DNA from: Moorena bouillonii PNG
GTDB taxonomy: Bacteria; Cyanobacteriota; Cyanobacteriia; Cyanobacteriales; Coleofasciculaceae
NCBI RefSeq assembly: GCF_001942495.1
Contig: NZ_MKZS01000001.1
Span: forward strand, 4,822,346 to 4,858,328
Reading direction: 5' to 3'
DNA length: 35,983 bases
Shown: positions 1-7,900 of the stretch, one piece after another
How positions within the stretch are numbered: the stretch's first letter is position 1
Layout: each line of letters opens with the position of its first letter
The notes under the pieces: generated by a model
Told to the model about the DNA's origin: nothing
What the model saw: the letters and a program-made list of their open reading frames with translations, nothing else
Database searches by the model: none
Program-made: the position numbers and the translations under genes

Positions 1-61
1 GATGTAGATGTAGATGTAGATGTAGATGTAGATGTAGATGTAGATGTAGATGTAGATGTAG
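1..61. repeat. GATGTA hexanucleotide tandem array
   Basis: Ten perfect GATGTA units run from the first base of the window, so the array probably continues to the left. It ends directly at the GGTGGGCA mini-element. No reading frame is associated with it. Confidence 0.95.
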
Positions 62-123
62 GGTGGGCAGTGCATCAGCAAGATCAAATCAGCAAGCCAT
101 AGTCTCAGTAAGCACTGCCCACC
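62..123. repeat. Mini inverted-repeat element with GGTGGGCA ends
   Basis: A perfect 12-bp inverted repeat, GGTGGGCAGTGC at 62-73 and GCACTGCCCACC at 112-123, encloses 38 bp. A second element with the same GGTGGGCA/TGCCCACC tips lies at 850-908. The size and lack of coding capacity fit a MITE-like or REP-like repeat. About 180 bp of unassigned sequence follow to 304; the short frames there resemble no family I know. Confidence 0.7.
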
Positions 124-344
124 AGCAACGGATGAATCGGTGAGGTTTGAATCAGGATGGCGATGGCAATGGGTACATATAGCAGTACGCACTAAGGTTA
201 GGACAACTCTTACCTCTAAAACCTTGTTAGAGTCAACTTCTGCCTTCTGCCCTCAGCATAGCTGCCTTGCGGGTAGCGCTATATATCTGACCGAAATTTT
301 GGGTCTCAAGCCCCGTCCTTCTAGGACCGCTTTTGATTAAAATG

Positions 345-353
345 TGATATAAT
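345..353 (+). promoter_or_regulatory. Candidate extended -10 promoter
   Basis: TGATATAAT matches an extended -10 (TGN plus TATAAT at 348-353). No good -35 is visible. It lies at the start of the structured non-coding region and would direct transcription rightwards through it. Confidence 0.35.
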
Positions 354-360
354 AAACATG

Positions 361-836
361 TAGAAAGCGCACAGGTAGGATTCGTCGGTACTGCCAATTT
401 AAAATAACGAGCGTTTTGCGATACTAGTACACGAGGAGCGCGCATACCTCGCCAAAACGCATGGATCTTAACGGATACCGAAACACCAGTAAATAACCTT
501 TTAAGACTAAACGTACCGTGGGGTTAGAAGTTACCGTAAGAAGAGTGGAGCCTTATTCAATAAGTTTTAACCCTTTTACCCATAGCCGACTAACCATAAA
601 GGCTCCACTCTTCTAAGGTTTCGTCTCCGGCACACGGGAACTGGGGAAACCCAACGCTTAGGGAGATAAGCCCACGCTCGTTTAGTTAAATTAGGCTCAA
701 TACTTAGTTTTTAAACGGGTATTTGGTTTAAGTACTGCCTTTGACGGATAACTAATTTAAAGGCGTGTCGTAGAACTAAGAATCCCCGCGCCTTTCGGCA
801 AAGCCGGCGCTACGCGAACAGGCCGGGGAGTGTCAA
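361..836 (+). ncRNA. Candidate structured RNA, guide-RNA (omega/HEARO)-like
   Basis: Successive self-complementary segments are visible. GCGTTTTG 411-418 pairs with CAAAACGC 453-460, with CGAGG 432-436 and CCTCG 447-451 nested inside. A 16-bp stem joins 539-554 and 599-614. TGGG-GAAA-CCCA at 642-653 is a GNRA-type tetraloop hairpin. GCTTA 656-660 pairs with TAAGC 667-671. The right-end hairpin is at 784-828. So many stems without an open frame suggest selection for RNA structure. In IS200/IS605 elements such RNA accompanies TnpB (3' side) or IscB/IsrB (HEARO, 5' side). No nuclease gene remains, so the class cannot be decided and function is inference. Confidence 0.4.
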
Positions 837-849
837 ATCAACCGGTAAT

Positions 850-908
850 GGTGGGCAAAATTCTGTGATCTAGAACTACTCCAGAGCATAATGGTGTTTT
901 TGCCCACC
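850..908. repeat. Mini inverted-repeat element with GGTGGGCA ends, copy 2
   Basis: An 11-bp perfect inverted repeat, GGTGGGCAAAA at 850-860 and TTTTGCCCACC at 898-908, spans 59 bp. The outer eight bases match the element at 62-123 but the interior differs. With that copy it brackets the IS605-type element. Confidence 0.65.
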
Positions 909-991
909 CTACAAGCTCCTATTGATGGGAAGATTCAGCAACCCCATAATTCAACCTTGGCCTTTGGTCACGCTACGCGAACAACCTACTA

Positions 992-2149
992 ATATCATGT
1001 CGGGTTGAATGCCCCTGCAGCGCGCCACTTTCACCTCGGGCCACCAATGATAGAATGTCTTGCCCTCAATCAACTTCTGCTGTTGGAGTAATTGGCGACA
1101 TCGACGTTCGACCAAATCTTCGACCATTTCATAGCGGTCATTGGCAAGGTTAGCTAACGGTTCATTGACGCTTAGGCCATAACCGCTCAGCGGGCTGTAA
1201 CTCCGGAGTTGAGGGTGGCAGGGGTAACAGGTGAATCCCTTCTGGGACGGAGAGCTTTGTGCTCATATGCCAGCCTGCCTGGTCGAGAGGGAGAATCACT
1301 CGTTTATTTGAACCGACTCCGAAATGCTGAGAAAAATCTTCGAGCACCATTGAGAATAGCTTGGTGTTGACTTTGGGTAAAAGCCACGCCTTAGTTTCGA
1401 CCGTTTGGGGTTGGACTTGCGCCATACAACCACAACCATTCTCGCTTCCAGTTAACTTTGCCTATGGGCGGAACCCCTGCTTCGATCCAGATGCGACGGG
1501 TCAGTGTGGCCGCGCCAATACGATGTTCATCCTCGGCCTTTTTCTCGACGGTAGCGTCGGGATACTCCTGTTGCACCCTCAAAACCTCGGCGGCCAGCTT
1601 TTTTTTCCACTCCTCCTGAGTTTTCCAATCTGCCTGTTGATGTTCCGGACGAGGTACTCTCAAGCGGAATTCCATTTGTTTGAGATACACCCACCCTTGT
1701 TGACGACTCACACAGATGCCAAAGGCTTCGTGCAGGTAATCAGTGACGCAAGCGTCCATGACCCAGACCGACCTCCGGAGCAGGTCCGCGTAAGGCTTCG
1801 AGCAATTGGGCAAGTTGATCCATCATTGAGTTTCGGTACACCTCCGAGATTGTGACGGCGTAAATCACGCACACGCTTCTACTCCGAGGCGGTTGTAGCT
1901 GCGCACCAGCTCATAAATCCAGTCCCGACTATAGCCAGTTACTGCTACCACTTCCGAGGTGGGTAGGCCTTGGGCGAGTAACCAGATGATTTGATAGTGT
2001 GAGCGCGTGGGTCCCATCAGTTGTCTGACGGTAACGTTGTTCGTTCTTGATCAATGTAGTAATGCGGGATGATACTGATTCGTTTGGGCATAGTGGCTTT
2101 GAGCGTACGCAACTCTTCTATATTAGGTGCATTTAAGCTGACATGATAT
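992..2149 (-). mobile_element. IS630-family insertion sequence, inactivated
   Basis: Imperfect terminal inverted repeats of 21 bp lie at 992-1012 and 2129-2149 (18 of 21 positions match; the outer ATATCATGTC is identical). TA dinucleotides sit at both ends, as expected for IS630/Tc1-type insertion at TA. The 1.16 kb length is normal for IS630. The enclosed transposase is broken by frameshifts, so the copy cannot move by itself. Palindromic-repeat sequence (951-987) lies just outside the left end. Confidence 0.8.
1023..2092 (-). pseudogene. IS630-family transposase, multiply frameshifted
   Basis: The reading begins with ATG at 2092 (MPKRISIIPHYYI...) and stops at once. It continues in another frame with the helix-turn-helix part (HYQIIWLLAQGLPTSEVVAV, then GYSRDWIYELVRSYNRLG), stops, then resumes at about 1813-1391 (RQQGWVYLKQMEFRLRVPRP, AEDEHRIG). 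It shifts again to 1425-1162 (DQAGWHMSTKL, PEGIHLLPLPPSTPELQPAE) and finally to a C-terminal piece ending near YHWWPEVK. At least four frame changes or stops separate fragments that align in order with intact cyanobacterial IS630 transposases. The stretch between the WLWLYG and VNTKLFS motifs is also damaged. The original stop is not identifiable; the last frame runs on to 951. Confidence 0.85.
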
Positions 2150-2258
2150 AACCTACCAACCTTCAACCTTCAACCTACCAACCTACCAACCTACCAACCT
2201 TCAACCTGCCAACCTTCAACCTTCAACCTTCAACCTTCAACCTCCTAACCTTCAACCA
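2150..2258. repeat. CAACCTACC / CAACCTTCAACC repeat array
   Basis: Degenerate short direct repeats, mixing CAACCTAC and CAACCTTC units, start at the right end of the IS630 copy and run into the last codons of the neighbouring methyltransferase. Related CAACCTTCAAC units recur at 12882-13075, and as the complement (GGTTGAAG) at 14578-14672. Confidence 0.85.
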
Positions 2259-3567
2259 ACACGTATCCATAATTCTCCAATCCCATCAATGCCTCTTTAA
2301 GCGTATCAAATGCTTTCTCATCAGATATTGACTCCAGTGTTACCGGATCCACTGGGCGCAATCTCTGCCATCGCTTTACTAAAGATGGCATCGACTGAGG
2401 GGAATCGAATAGGGGTAATAGACAAGAGGCAACGGCACTGTCTACCAGAGATTGAACTCCACTCACTGGCAGATACCTACTGATTTCAAAAGGCTGTAAT
2501 TCAGTAATAGCTTTGAGCATGTCTTGTTTAACGTCTAGTATATTCAGCTGAGGATGGAGATGTACTTTAGCCTTCTGCCAATCGGACATTGTCCACTCGG
2601 AAATTGGGGTAAAGGATTGGCCTTGGTCCGGGTGTCCACACCAGAAATCCAGGAGCCGATGAACAGGATGTAATAGCTCAAACAAATGCAGTCGGTCTTC
2701 CACAGAAATATCTGGCAAGCTCATCGCTAAAAACACTGGCAAATTATCTGGTTCTTTGAATAGACTCATTAAATCCCATTGTCGCCAATGGACCATACTG
2801 ATAAATTCTAGATTAGCCTCTCTTAAGCCAGCGAATAAATCAGGAATAGTGTAGCCTTTATCCCCTTGGAAAAGATAGTTCATTAACACTCTTTCTTTTC
2901 CGTCTTCTCCCTCATATTTAGTATCCCATGTTTTAGCTTTTAGTTCAACATTATTTTTTAACGCTTTCATGGTATTTAACGCAATGTCAATCTCCATATC
3001 TTCGGGATTTTCATCAAATAATCCCATCACATGGAAGACTTCTTGGGCTCTAAAATACAGGTGACGTTGATGCTTACTGTGTAGATTGCTGCGAATAATA
3101 CCCTGAGGCTTCAAAACCGCTTTCATGGCTTTTAGGGCAATGGCTGGATCAGGAAATAAATAAAGTAGCTCGTCGCAATTAATATAATCAAATTCCCAAC
3201 CAGCGTTAGGTAATTCATAAACGGAGAGCTGATGAAATTCTGCCTCGTCAAACCCATAATGGCTTAAGCGTTTACGAGCTAAATCCAGAGACTGCTCCGA
3301 GATATCAATCCCAATAATTTTGGCTCCAGGATTTGCTTCCGCTAAGGTTAATGTGCCGTATCCCGTGCCACAGCCAGCATCTAATATAACTTTCTGGTCT
3401 GGATTAATGACTTGGTGATTTCTTAAATAATAGGGGGTGACTAAATTATGAAAATAAAGTAAGCTTAGCTGCTTTTTTGGGGAGCGGTCGATGGGAATTC
3501 TGGGATAAGGCCCAAAATCAAATTGTTGACGAATTTTTTCTTGTAATTCAGCGGCGTTTACGTCCAT
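2245..3567 (-). CDS. Class I SAM-dependent methyltransferase with a long C-terminal region
   Basis: The protein has 440 residues. The N-terminal half is a class I methyltransferase: motif I is LDAGCGTGY at about 62-70, the acidic end of strand 2 is in GIDIS (86-90), and a CDELLY segment at about 131-136 sits at the motif IV position. S-adenosylmethionine binding is therefore well supported; the substrate is unknown. Residues from about 200 onward are not part of the Rossmann domain and resemble no family I can name; they may position a bulky acceptor. The stop lies inside the CAACCTTCAACC array, so the last residues may derive from repeat sequence. The ATG at 3567 is immediately preceded on the coding strand by a CTCCCTA heptamer array and has no Shine-Dalgarno sequence. 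Small-molecule or tetrapyrrole/quinone-type methylation is possible but not shown. Confidence 0.8.
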   Translation of the reverse strand: MDVNAAELQEKIRQQFDFGPYPRIPIDRSPKKQLSLLYFHNLVTPYYLRNHQVINPDQKVILDAGCGTGYGTLTLAEANPGAKIIGIDISEQSLDLARKRLSHYGFDEAEFHQLSVYELPNAGWEFDYINCDELLYLFPDPAIALKAMKAVLKPQGIIRSNLHSKHQRHLYFRAQEVFHVMGLFDENPEDMEIDIALNTMKALKNNVELKAKTWDTKYEGEDGKERVLMNYLFQGDKGYTIPDLFAGLREANLEFISMVHWRQWDLMSLFKEPDNLPVFLAMSLPDISVEDRLHLFELLHPVHRLLDFWCGHPDQGQSFTPISEWTMSDWQKAKVHLHPQLNILDVKQDMLKAITELQPFEISRYLPVSGVQSLVDSAVASCLLPLFDSPQSMPSLVKRWQRLRPVDPVTLESISDEKAFDTLKEALMGLENYGYVLVEG

Positions 3568-3569
3568 AA

Positions 3570-3665
3570 GTAGGGAGTAGGGAGTAGGGAGTAGGGAGTA
3601 GGGAGTAGGGAGTAGGGAGTAGGGATTAGGGAATCGGGAGTCGGGAGTCGGGAGTCGGGAGTCGG
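3570..3665. repeat. STRR heptanucleotide array (GGGAGTA, drifting to GGGAGTC)
   Basis: Roughly thirteen 7-bp units, mostly GGGAGTA and then GGGAGTC, touch the start codon of the methyltransferase. The same unit reappears at 4378-4411 on the other side of the small PEP-CTERM gene. About 160 bp of AT-rich sequence without a clear promoter lie between this array and that gene. Confidence 0.95.
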
Positions 3666-3828
3666 GGCGAGATAAATGCGAACGCTTCTGAGCTGAATTC
3701 CTACAAGCTCAATTATTAAAAGCCTTCACAATCTTGAAGATAAGCTTCATGATAAGTTTATCAAAAATTTATAAAAAATGTCCAGATTGTTTGGTAGTAT
3801 GACCTAGGAAAATTAATCAGGGATTTAG

Positions 3829-4392
3829 ATGGCTGAATTATCATCATCATTAGCTGTCACCAAAGGGATGGCTCAAAAATTAGCTATGACTACAGCATCA
3901 GCAGCATTGATGACTGTGGCAATGTCTAGTGCAGCCCAGGCAATTACACTAGTTAAAAATGTAGTTGTTAAGCCCCCCGTTGGTGAGGAACCTACTGCCC
4001 AACTTTGTCTTCCTTTTTGTGAAACTGGGGATTCCATTACCACAGATGTTGGGCGTAGAGTCGTAATTGAAAATAACATCGACAAGACCTTAACCAGTAT
4101 CCTCTACACAATTCCTGCTGAAGAAGATGCAGCTTGGAGTAAGGAAAGTATTTCTGATATTTTCAGCGAACTTATCTTCTCTAAGGATATGAAAAAGCTA
4201 TTGCTAACTTCAGGAAGTGTTGCTCCTGGTGAGGCAGTTCTGGCTTTTCGAGAAGCTGAACAAAATGTGACCTTTGACATTACCGTGTTTTATGACGGAG
4301 CCTCGGCTACCGTTCCTGAACCAACAACTGTATTAGGTCTATTAGCTGTAGGTGCCTTAACTGCTACGTCAGCTCTAGGGAGTAAGGAGTAG
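3829..4392 (+). CDS. PEP-CTERM sorting domain protein with a repeat-derived C-terminus
   Basis: The protein has 187 residues. A signal peptide covers about 1-38 (hydrophobic stretch, then AAQA). The mature part is short, with a Cys pair in LCLPFC (60 and 64) and no recognised catalytic domain. The C-terminus has VPEP at 162-165 followed by one hydrophobic segment (about 167-182), the hallmark of proteins sorted and cleaved by exosortase. A PEP-CTERM signal should end in a basic cluster; here it ends SALGSKE. Those final codons and the TAG stop are the first units of the GGGAGTA array, so the original tail seems to have been overwritten. An extracellular or envelope location is expected. Sorting efficiency is uncertain because of the altered tail. 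Confidence 0.85.
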   Translation: MAELSSSLAVTKGMAQKLAMTTASAALMTVAMSSAAQAITLVKNVVVKPPVGEEPTAQLCLPFCETGDSITTDVGRRVVIENNIDKTLTSILYTIPAEEDAAWSKESISDIFSELIFSKDMKKLLLTSGSVAPGEAVLAFREAEQNVTFDITVFYDGASATVPEPTTVLGLLAVGALTATSALGSKE

Positions 4393-4411
4393 GGAGTAGG
4401 GAGTAGGGAAG
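4378..4411. repeat. STRR heptanucleotide array (GGGAGTA) overlapping a stop codon
   Basis: About four to five GGGAGTA-like units begin inside the last codons of the PEP-CTERM gene and continue past its TAG. Same unit and orientation as 3570-3665. Confidence 0.9.
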
Positions 4412-4927
4412 AGTGTGGGAAGTGTGGGGAGATGGGGAGAGTGAGGAGGATAAATGCGATTGACCTTGGCCTTTAGGCCACGCTACGCGATCGCTGGGTT
4501 TATATAATAGACCTCTTGCAAAAGTATTTTTTTGATACTGTTTCCCTGGCCGTAGGCCACGCTACGCGAACGATTCTTCTTCACTATTCCCCATTCCCTA
4601 TTCCCTATTCCCGACAACTGCCGCGAAGTCTAATCTTTGGTGTTTGACCCAGTGGGTGGAATGGGCATCTTGCCGGTGGAATGGGCATCTTGCCCGTTAT
4701 CCATATTTTCGGAGCGGCTGTCTCAACCCTGGCAAAGAGGCGAAAAATCAGGGCGAGCCCAAAGGTGGTGCGTTACGGGACCGGCTATCTATACCCTGGC
4801 GACCGATAAAATCAGGTCGAGCCGATCCCTAACGCACCCTACGCACTACGACTCCCGATTCCCGATTCCCGATTCCCGATTCCCGACTCCCGACTCCCGA
4901 CTCCCTGTTCCCTGTTCCCTTTTAAAA
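4412..4927. other. Repeat-filled spacer without genes
   Basis: No convincing gene. Contents: palindromic-repeat copies at 4463-4492 (with a HIP1 site at 4487-4494) and 4546-4571; CCCTATT heptamers at 4587-4612; a 20-bp perfect direct repeat at 4655-4674 and 4675-4694; an inverted-repeat mini-element at 4767-4838; and CCCGATT/CCCGACT/CCCTGTT heptamers at about 4851-4919, which touch the end of the haemagglutinin-CHAT gene. The plus-strand frames here are made of repeat sequence. Confidence 0.8.
4767..4838. repeat. Inverted-repeat mini-element, GGTGCGTTA ends
   Basis: GGTGCGTTA at 4767-4775 is the perfect complement of TAACGCACC at 4830-4838; the match continues inward for about four more bases with a single-base bulge. 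At 72 bp and non-coding it looks like a MITE or other dispersed cyanobacterial repeat. Confidence 0.6.
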
Positions 4928-7900
4928 CTACCAAGGATTCCCCACAATAGTAAACCATGCCCAATAGTAAGGATGAGATAACTTCTTATTACTATTATCC
5001 TGAAGCATCTCGACTTGGGCTAGCCTTAAGGCTTCTGCTTTTCTAGGAACGAGTTTTAAATGGTCATAAAAGGATGTCAGGAGTTTAAAGGTTCCATTTT
5101 GAGGCACTGCTAACAAACTAGCTAAGACTGATTGCACTTTGGCTTGATAGGCAAATCCAGCAAATCCTAATTCATACTGTTCATTGCCAAGGGCTGTATC
5201 ACAAGCACTTAAAACCAATAAGTTTACCGGTGGTTGCTCTAATCCCAGGGTTTCAAATTTTCCTAATCCTAATCGTTTGTTTCCGAACTGAATGTAGGAA
5301 TCATTAGCATTAGACCGAAATTTACCATGGGTTCCTAAATGAAGGATATTAAAAGATTTCTGATTAATTTCATCCTGGAGATTAGCTAAGGTAAAGTTTT
5401 CGTTTTCTAGGGCTTTAGCTGACCAGGTATTAACTAAATGCTGAATTAGTTTGGGAACATAGGGTAGGTCTCGATGGTGGTCAAATTTTTCTGTACCCAT
5501 TGCCAGCACTGGGGCTTTTCTGACATCGGTATAGTGGGTATCGGTCAAGCTCAAACTAGGCACTAAACCAACACTGTATTTTTCCACAATAAAGCTTTCG
5601 CCATCATGGAGTGCTGCTAAGGGGAGAGACTGCAAGCTTTTATCCATCACAAACACCAAGTTATTGATGTTTTGTTCATCTAATGTCTTCTGGAGCGGTT
5701 TAATCAATAATTGATAGAGTTGTTTAGATTTAGCTAAGTCTTGTGGTCGAAACACCCCTGCTCTCGGAGATGCTACACTATCCCGGAATTCTTCAGCTAA
5801 AGCTAACACTTGCTCCCGACTGGTATTAGCAATCCGTTTGTAGATCATTTTGCCTTGGCTAGTTACCAATACTAGTTCCAACGGAGCATTAGGCTTGGGC
5901 TCTACAATTACATTAGGATTAATGTTGAGGAATTCGGTTTTCAAGACAACGTCTCGTCCTGGTAAATTTCCAGAATTCCGAAAAAAGACATAGATCAGTG
6001 CTGGTCTAGCATCGGTAACGTTTTCAATTTCCTTGAGTTCTGTTTGAATGTCTTTTGCTGTTTTAATTTCAGGAACAGATGACTCCCCTTGACCGGTGGC
6101 TTGACCGGTGGCTTGACTGGTGACTTGACCGGTGACTTGACTGGTAAAATAATCCTCTAGTTGATAGACTAGCATTTCTTTGGACAATGCTTCAGTTTCT
6201 TCTATCATCACTGGTGGGAGTATTTCCTGTGGTAACTCAGGTAAATCTGGCTCAATATTGGTTACTTCAGTATTACTAGTATTATTACTAGTATTAGGAG
6301 ATGACTGAGTAATTAGCTGAGTAATCAGTTGAATCTGACTGGGAAAATTCCCCTGAGTATAGGACTCCAGAAACCGTTGCGTTGGCAAAATAGCATTGTC
6401 GATGCCAGTGGTAATGGCTCCAGCAGTACCATTGAGGGTAGCATCCCCGACAGTAAAGGGTATGAAACTAGCTCCGCCATTATGTCGGATGATGACCGAC
6501 CCTCCTGCCACTCCGCCGCTAGTGGAAATACTAGCTGTGGTCTGATTGCGATCGCTAAAAGTATCGGTAGCTCGGAAAAATCGACCAGCGGTAATATCCA
6601 CATCACCACCACTACCGTTTTCTCCCCCTTGAGCATTAATCGCACTAACTTCCACATCCCCAATCGGGTCGATTAGCACATTTCCGCCATCCCCAACACT
6701 ACCGCTAGTATTAATTACGCCAGTCTTGATGGTAGTGGAGGCATCGATAAGAAGATTACCACCACTAATACCAGAGGTGTGGAGGTTGTCTGTGAATACC
6801 TCTCCATTGCTAGCGGTAAGCTTAATATCGGAGCCATTGGTGATAATGTTCCCAACTGCAATGCTTTGATTGGCCTCTAGAGTAATCGAAGCATCGTCTA
6901 TGCCTTGAATTGTGCCATTGCCAATGATGGCACCTGACCCGGCTGGGGATTGAATGGTTACTGGGTCTTGGAAAGTGACCCCAGTTTCAGCAATGGTGAT
7001 GTTAGCGCTACTGTTAGGATTACCGATAGTGATAGCAGTAAAGCCATCCTGCAAGAGGTTGATTTCTTGGGAAGTTAGTGCTAAGGTTGATAAATTGCCG
7101 GTATCACTGCCACCAATTGCGATCGCTTGATCAGCGCTGAACGGTTGTAATGTAATGGTGGCATTCCCTTGCACTATCTCGTTAAAGTTAATTTCATCAG
7201 CAGTTAGGGTAATATCTCCTAGGGGAATGGTGCTGCCCACTGCCTGATTCAACTCAATGGTGCCAGTGCCAGCATTAACACTCAGGTCTTGATTACCGTC
7301 AACAGTGCCATCAAAAGTGATGTTACCGGTAGTGCTGCTGATGATAGCGCTAATATTAGCACTAGTATTACCAAGATTAAGGGGTTTGAGGAAGCTAATG
7401 TTACCACTGTCAGAGGTAACTATGCTGTTGAGATTGATTTGAGTAGTGTTGAATTCCCCAATGGAGATATTGCCTGAACCCTGAGCACGGATGAGTTGAT
7501 CAATAGTGATAGCACCAGGTATATCTTGTCCGAGACTAATGTTGCCATTATTAGCAGCGCTAATCCCATTCACACCAGCCACGGTAGTAATCACAGCATT
7601 GGGGTGTTGGAGGTTAAGGATAATATCGCCACTGTTGCGGGTAATAGCAGCAATATTTTTGACTTGAACATCTATACCATTAGCATCGGCGTAGCTAAAT
7701 CCATTTTCAGCATCGAATAAAACTGCCCCTTGTTCCCCATCAATGGTTACTTCAGTCCCCAGATTATCAAAGATGGTACCAGCAGAGATAAATTGAGCTG
7801 TCTGATTATTAGCGAGTTGGACAGCAGGATTGGTGTCACTGCTGAGAAAGTGAATATCCCCGCCTCTGACAATAACATTGAGATTGGCCTGACTCAGGTC

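Larger units (their letters stand above)
305..836 (+). mobile_element. Non-autonomous IS200/IS605-type element, transposase and nuclease genes deleted
   Basis: The left side carries a subterminal hairpin (GTCCT 315-319, loop, AGGAC 323-327). The right side ends in a C-rich/G-rich hairpin (CCCCG 784-788 with CGGGG 824-828) followed by GGGGAGTGTCAA, an end I associate with cyanobacterial IS605/IS1341-type elements. The interior has no TnpA, TnpB or IscB reading frame but holds several strong hairpins. A fragment of the CGCTACGCGAAC repeat has entered the right-end hairpin (about 806-822). Exact ends are inferred from the hairpins; there is no target duplication to find because these elements do not make one. 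An alternative is an unrelated structured RNA locus that happens to have similar ends. Confidence 0.6.

Noticed and set aside
140-445. Two short open frames (66 and 70 residues) on opposite strands
   Set aside because: They overlap the IS605-type left end, have no recognisable domain and no ribosome-binding site.
1162-1813. Two separate transposase genes
   Set aside because: The fragments align in order along one IS630 transposase and are separated by frameshifts within one pair of terminal repeats.
4637-4981. Plus-strand 114-residue frame
   Set aside because: Its sequence is a 20-bp direct repeat followed by CCCGATT heptamers (DSRFPIPDSRFP-type peptide) running into the end of the haemagglutinin gene; repeat artefact.
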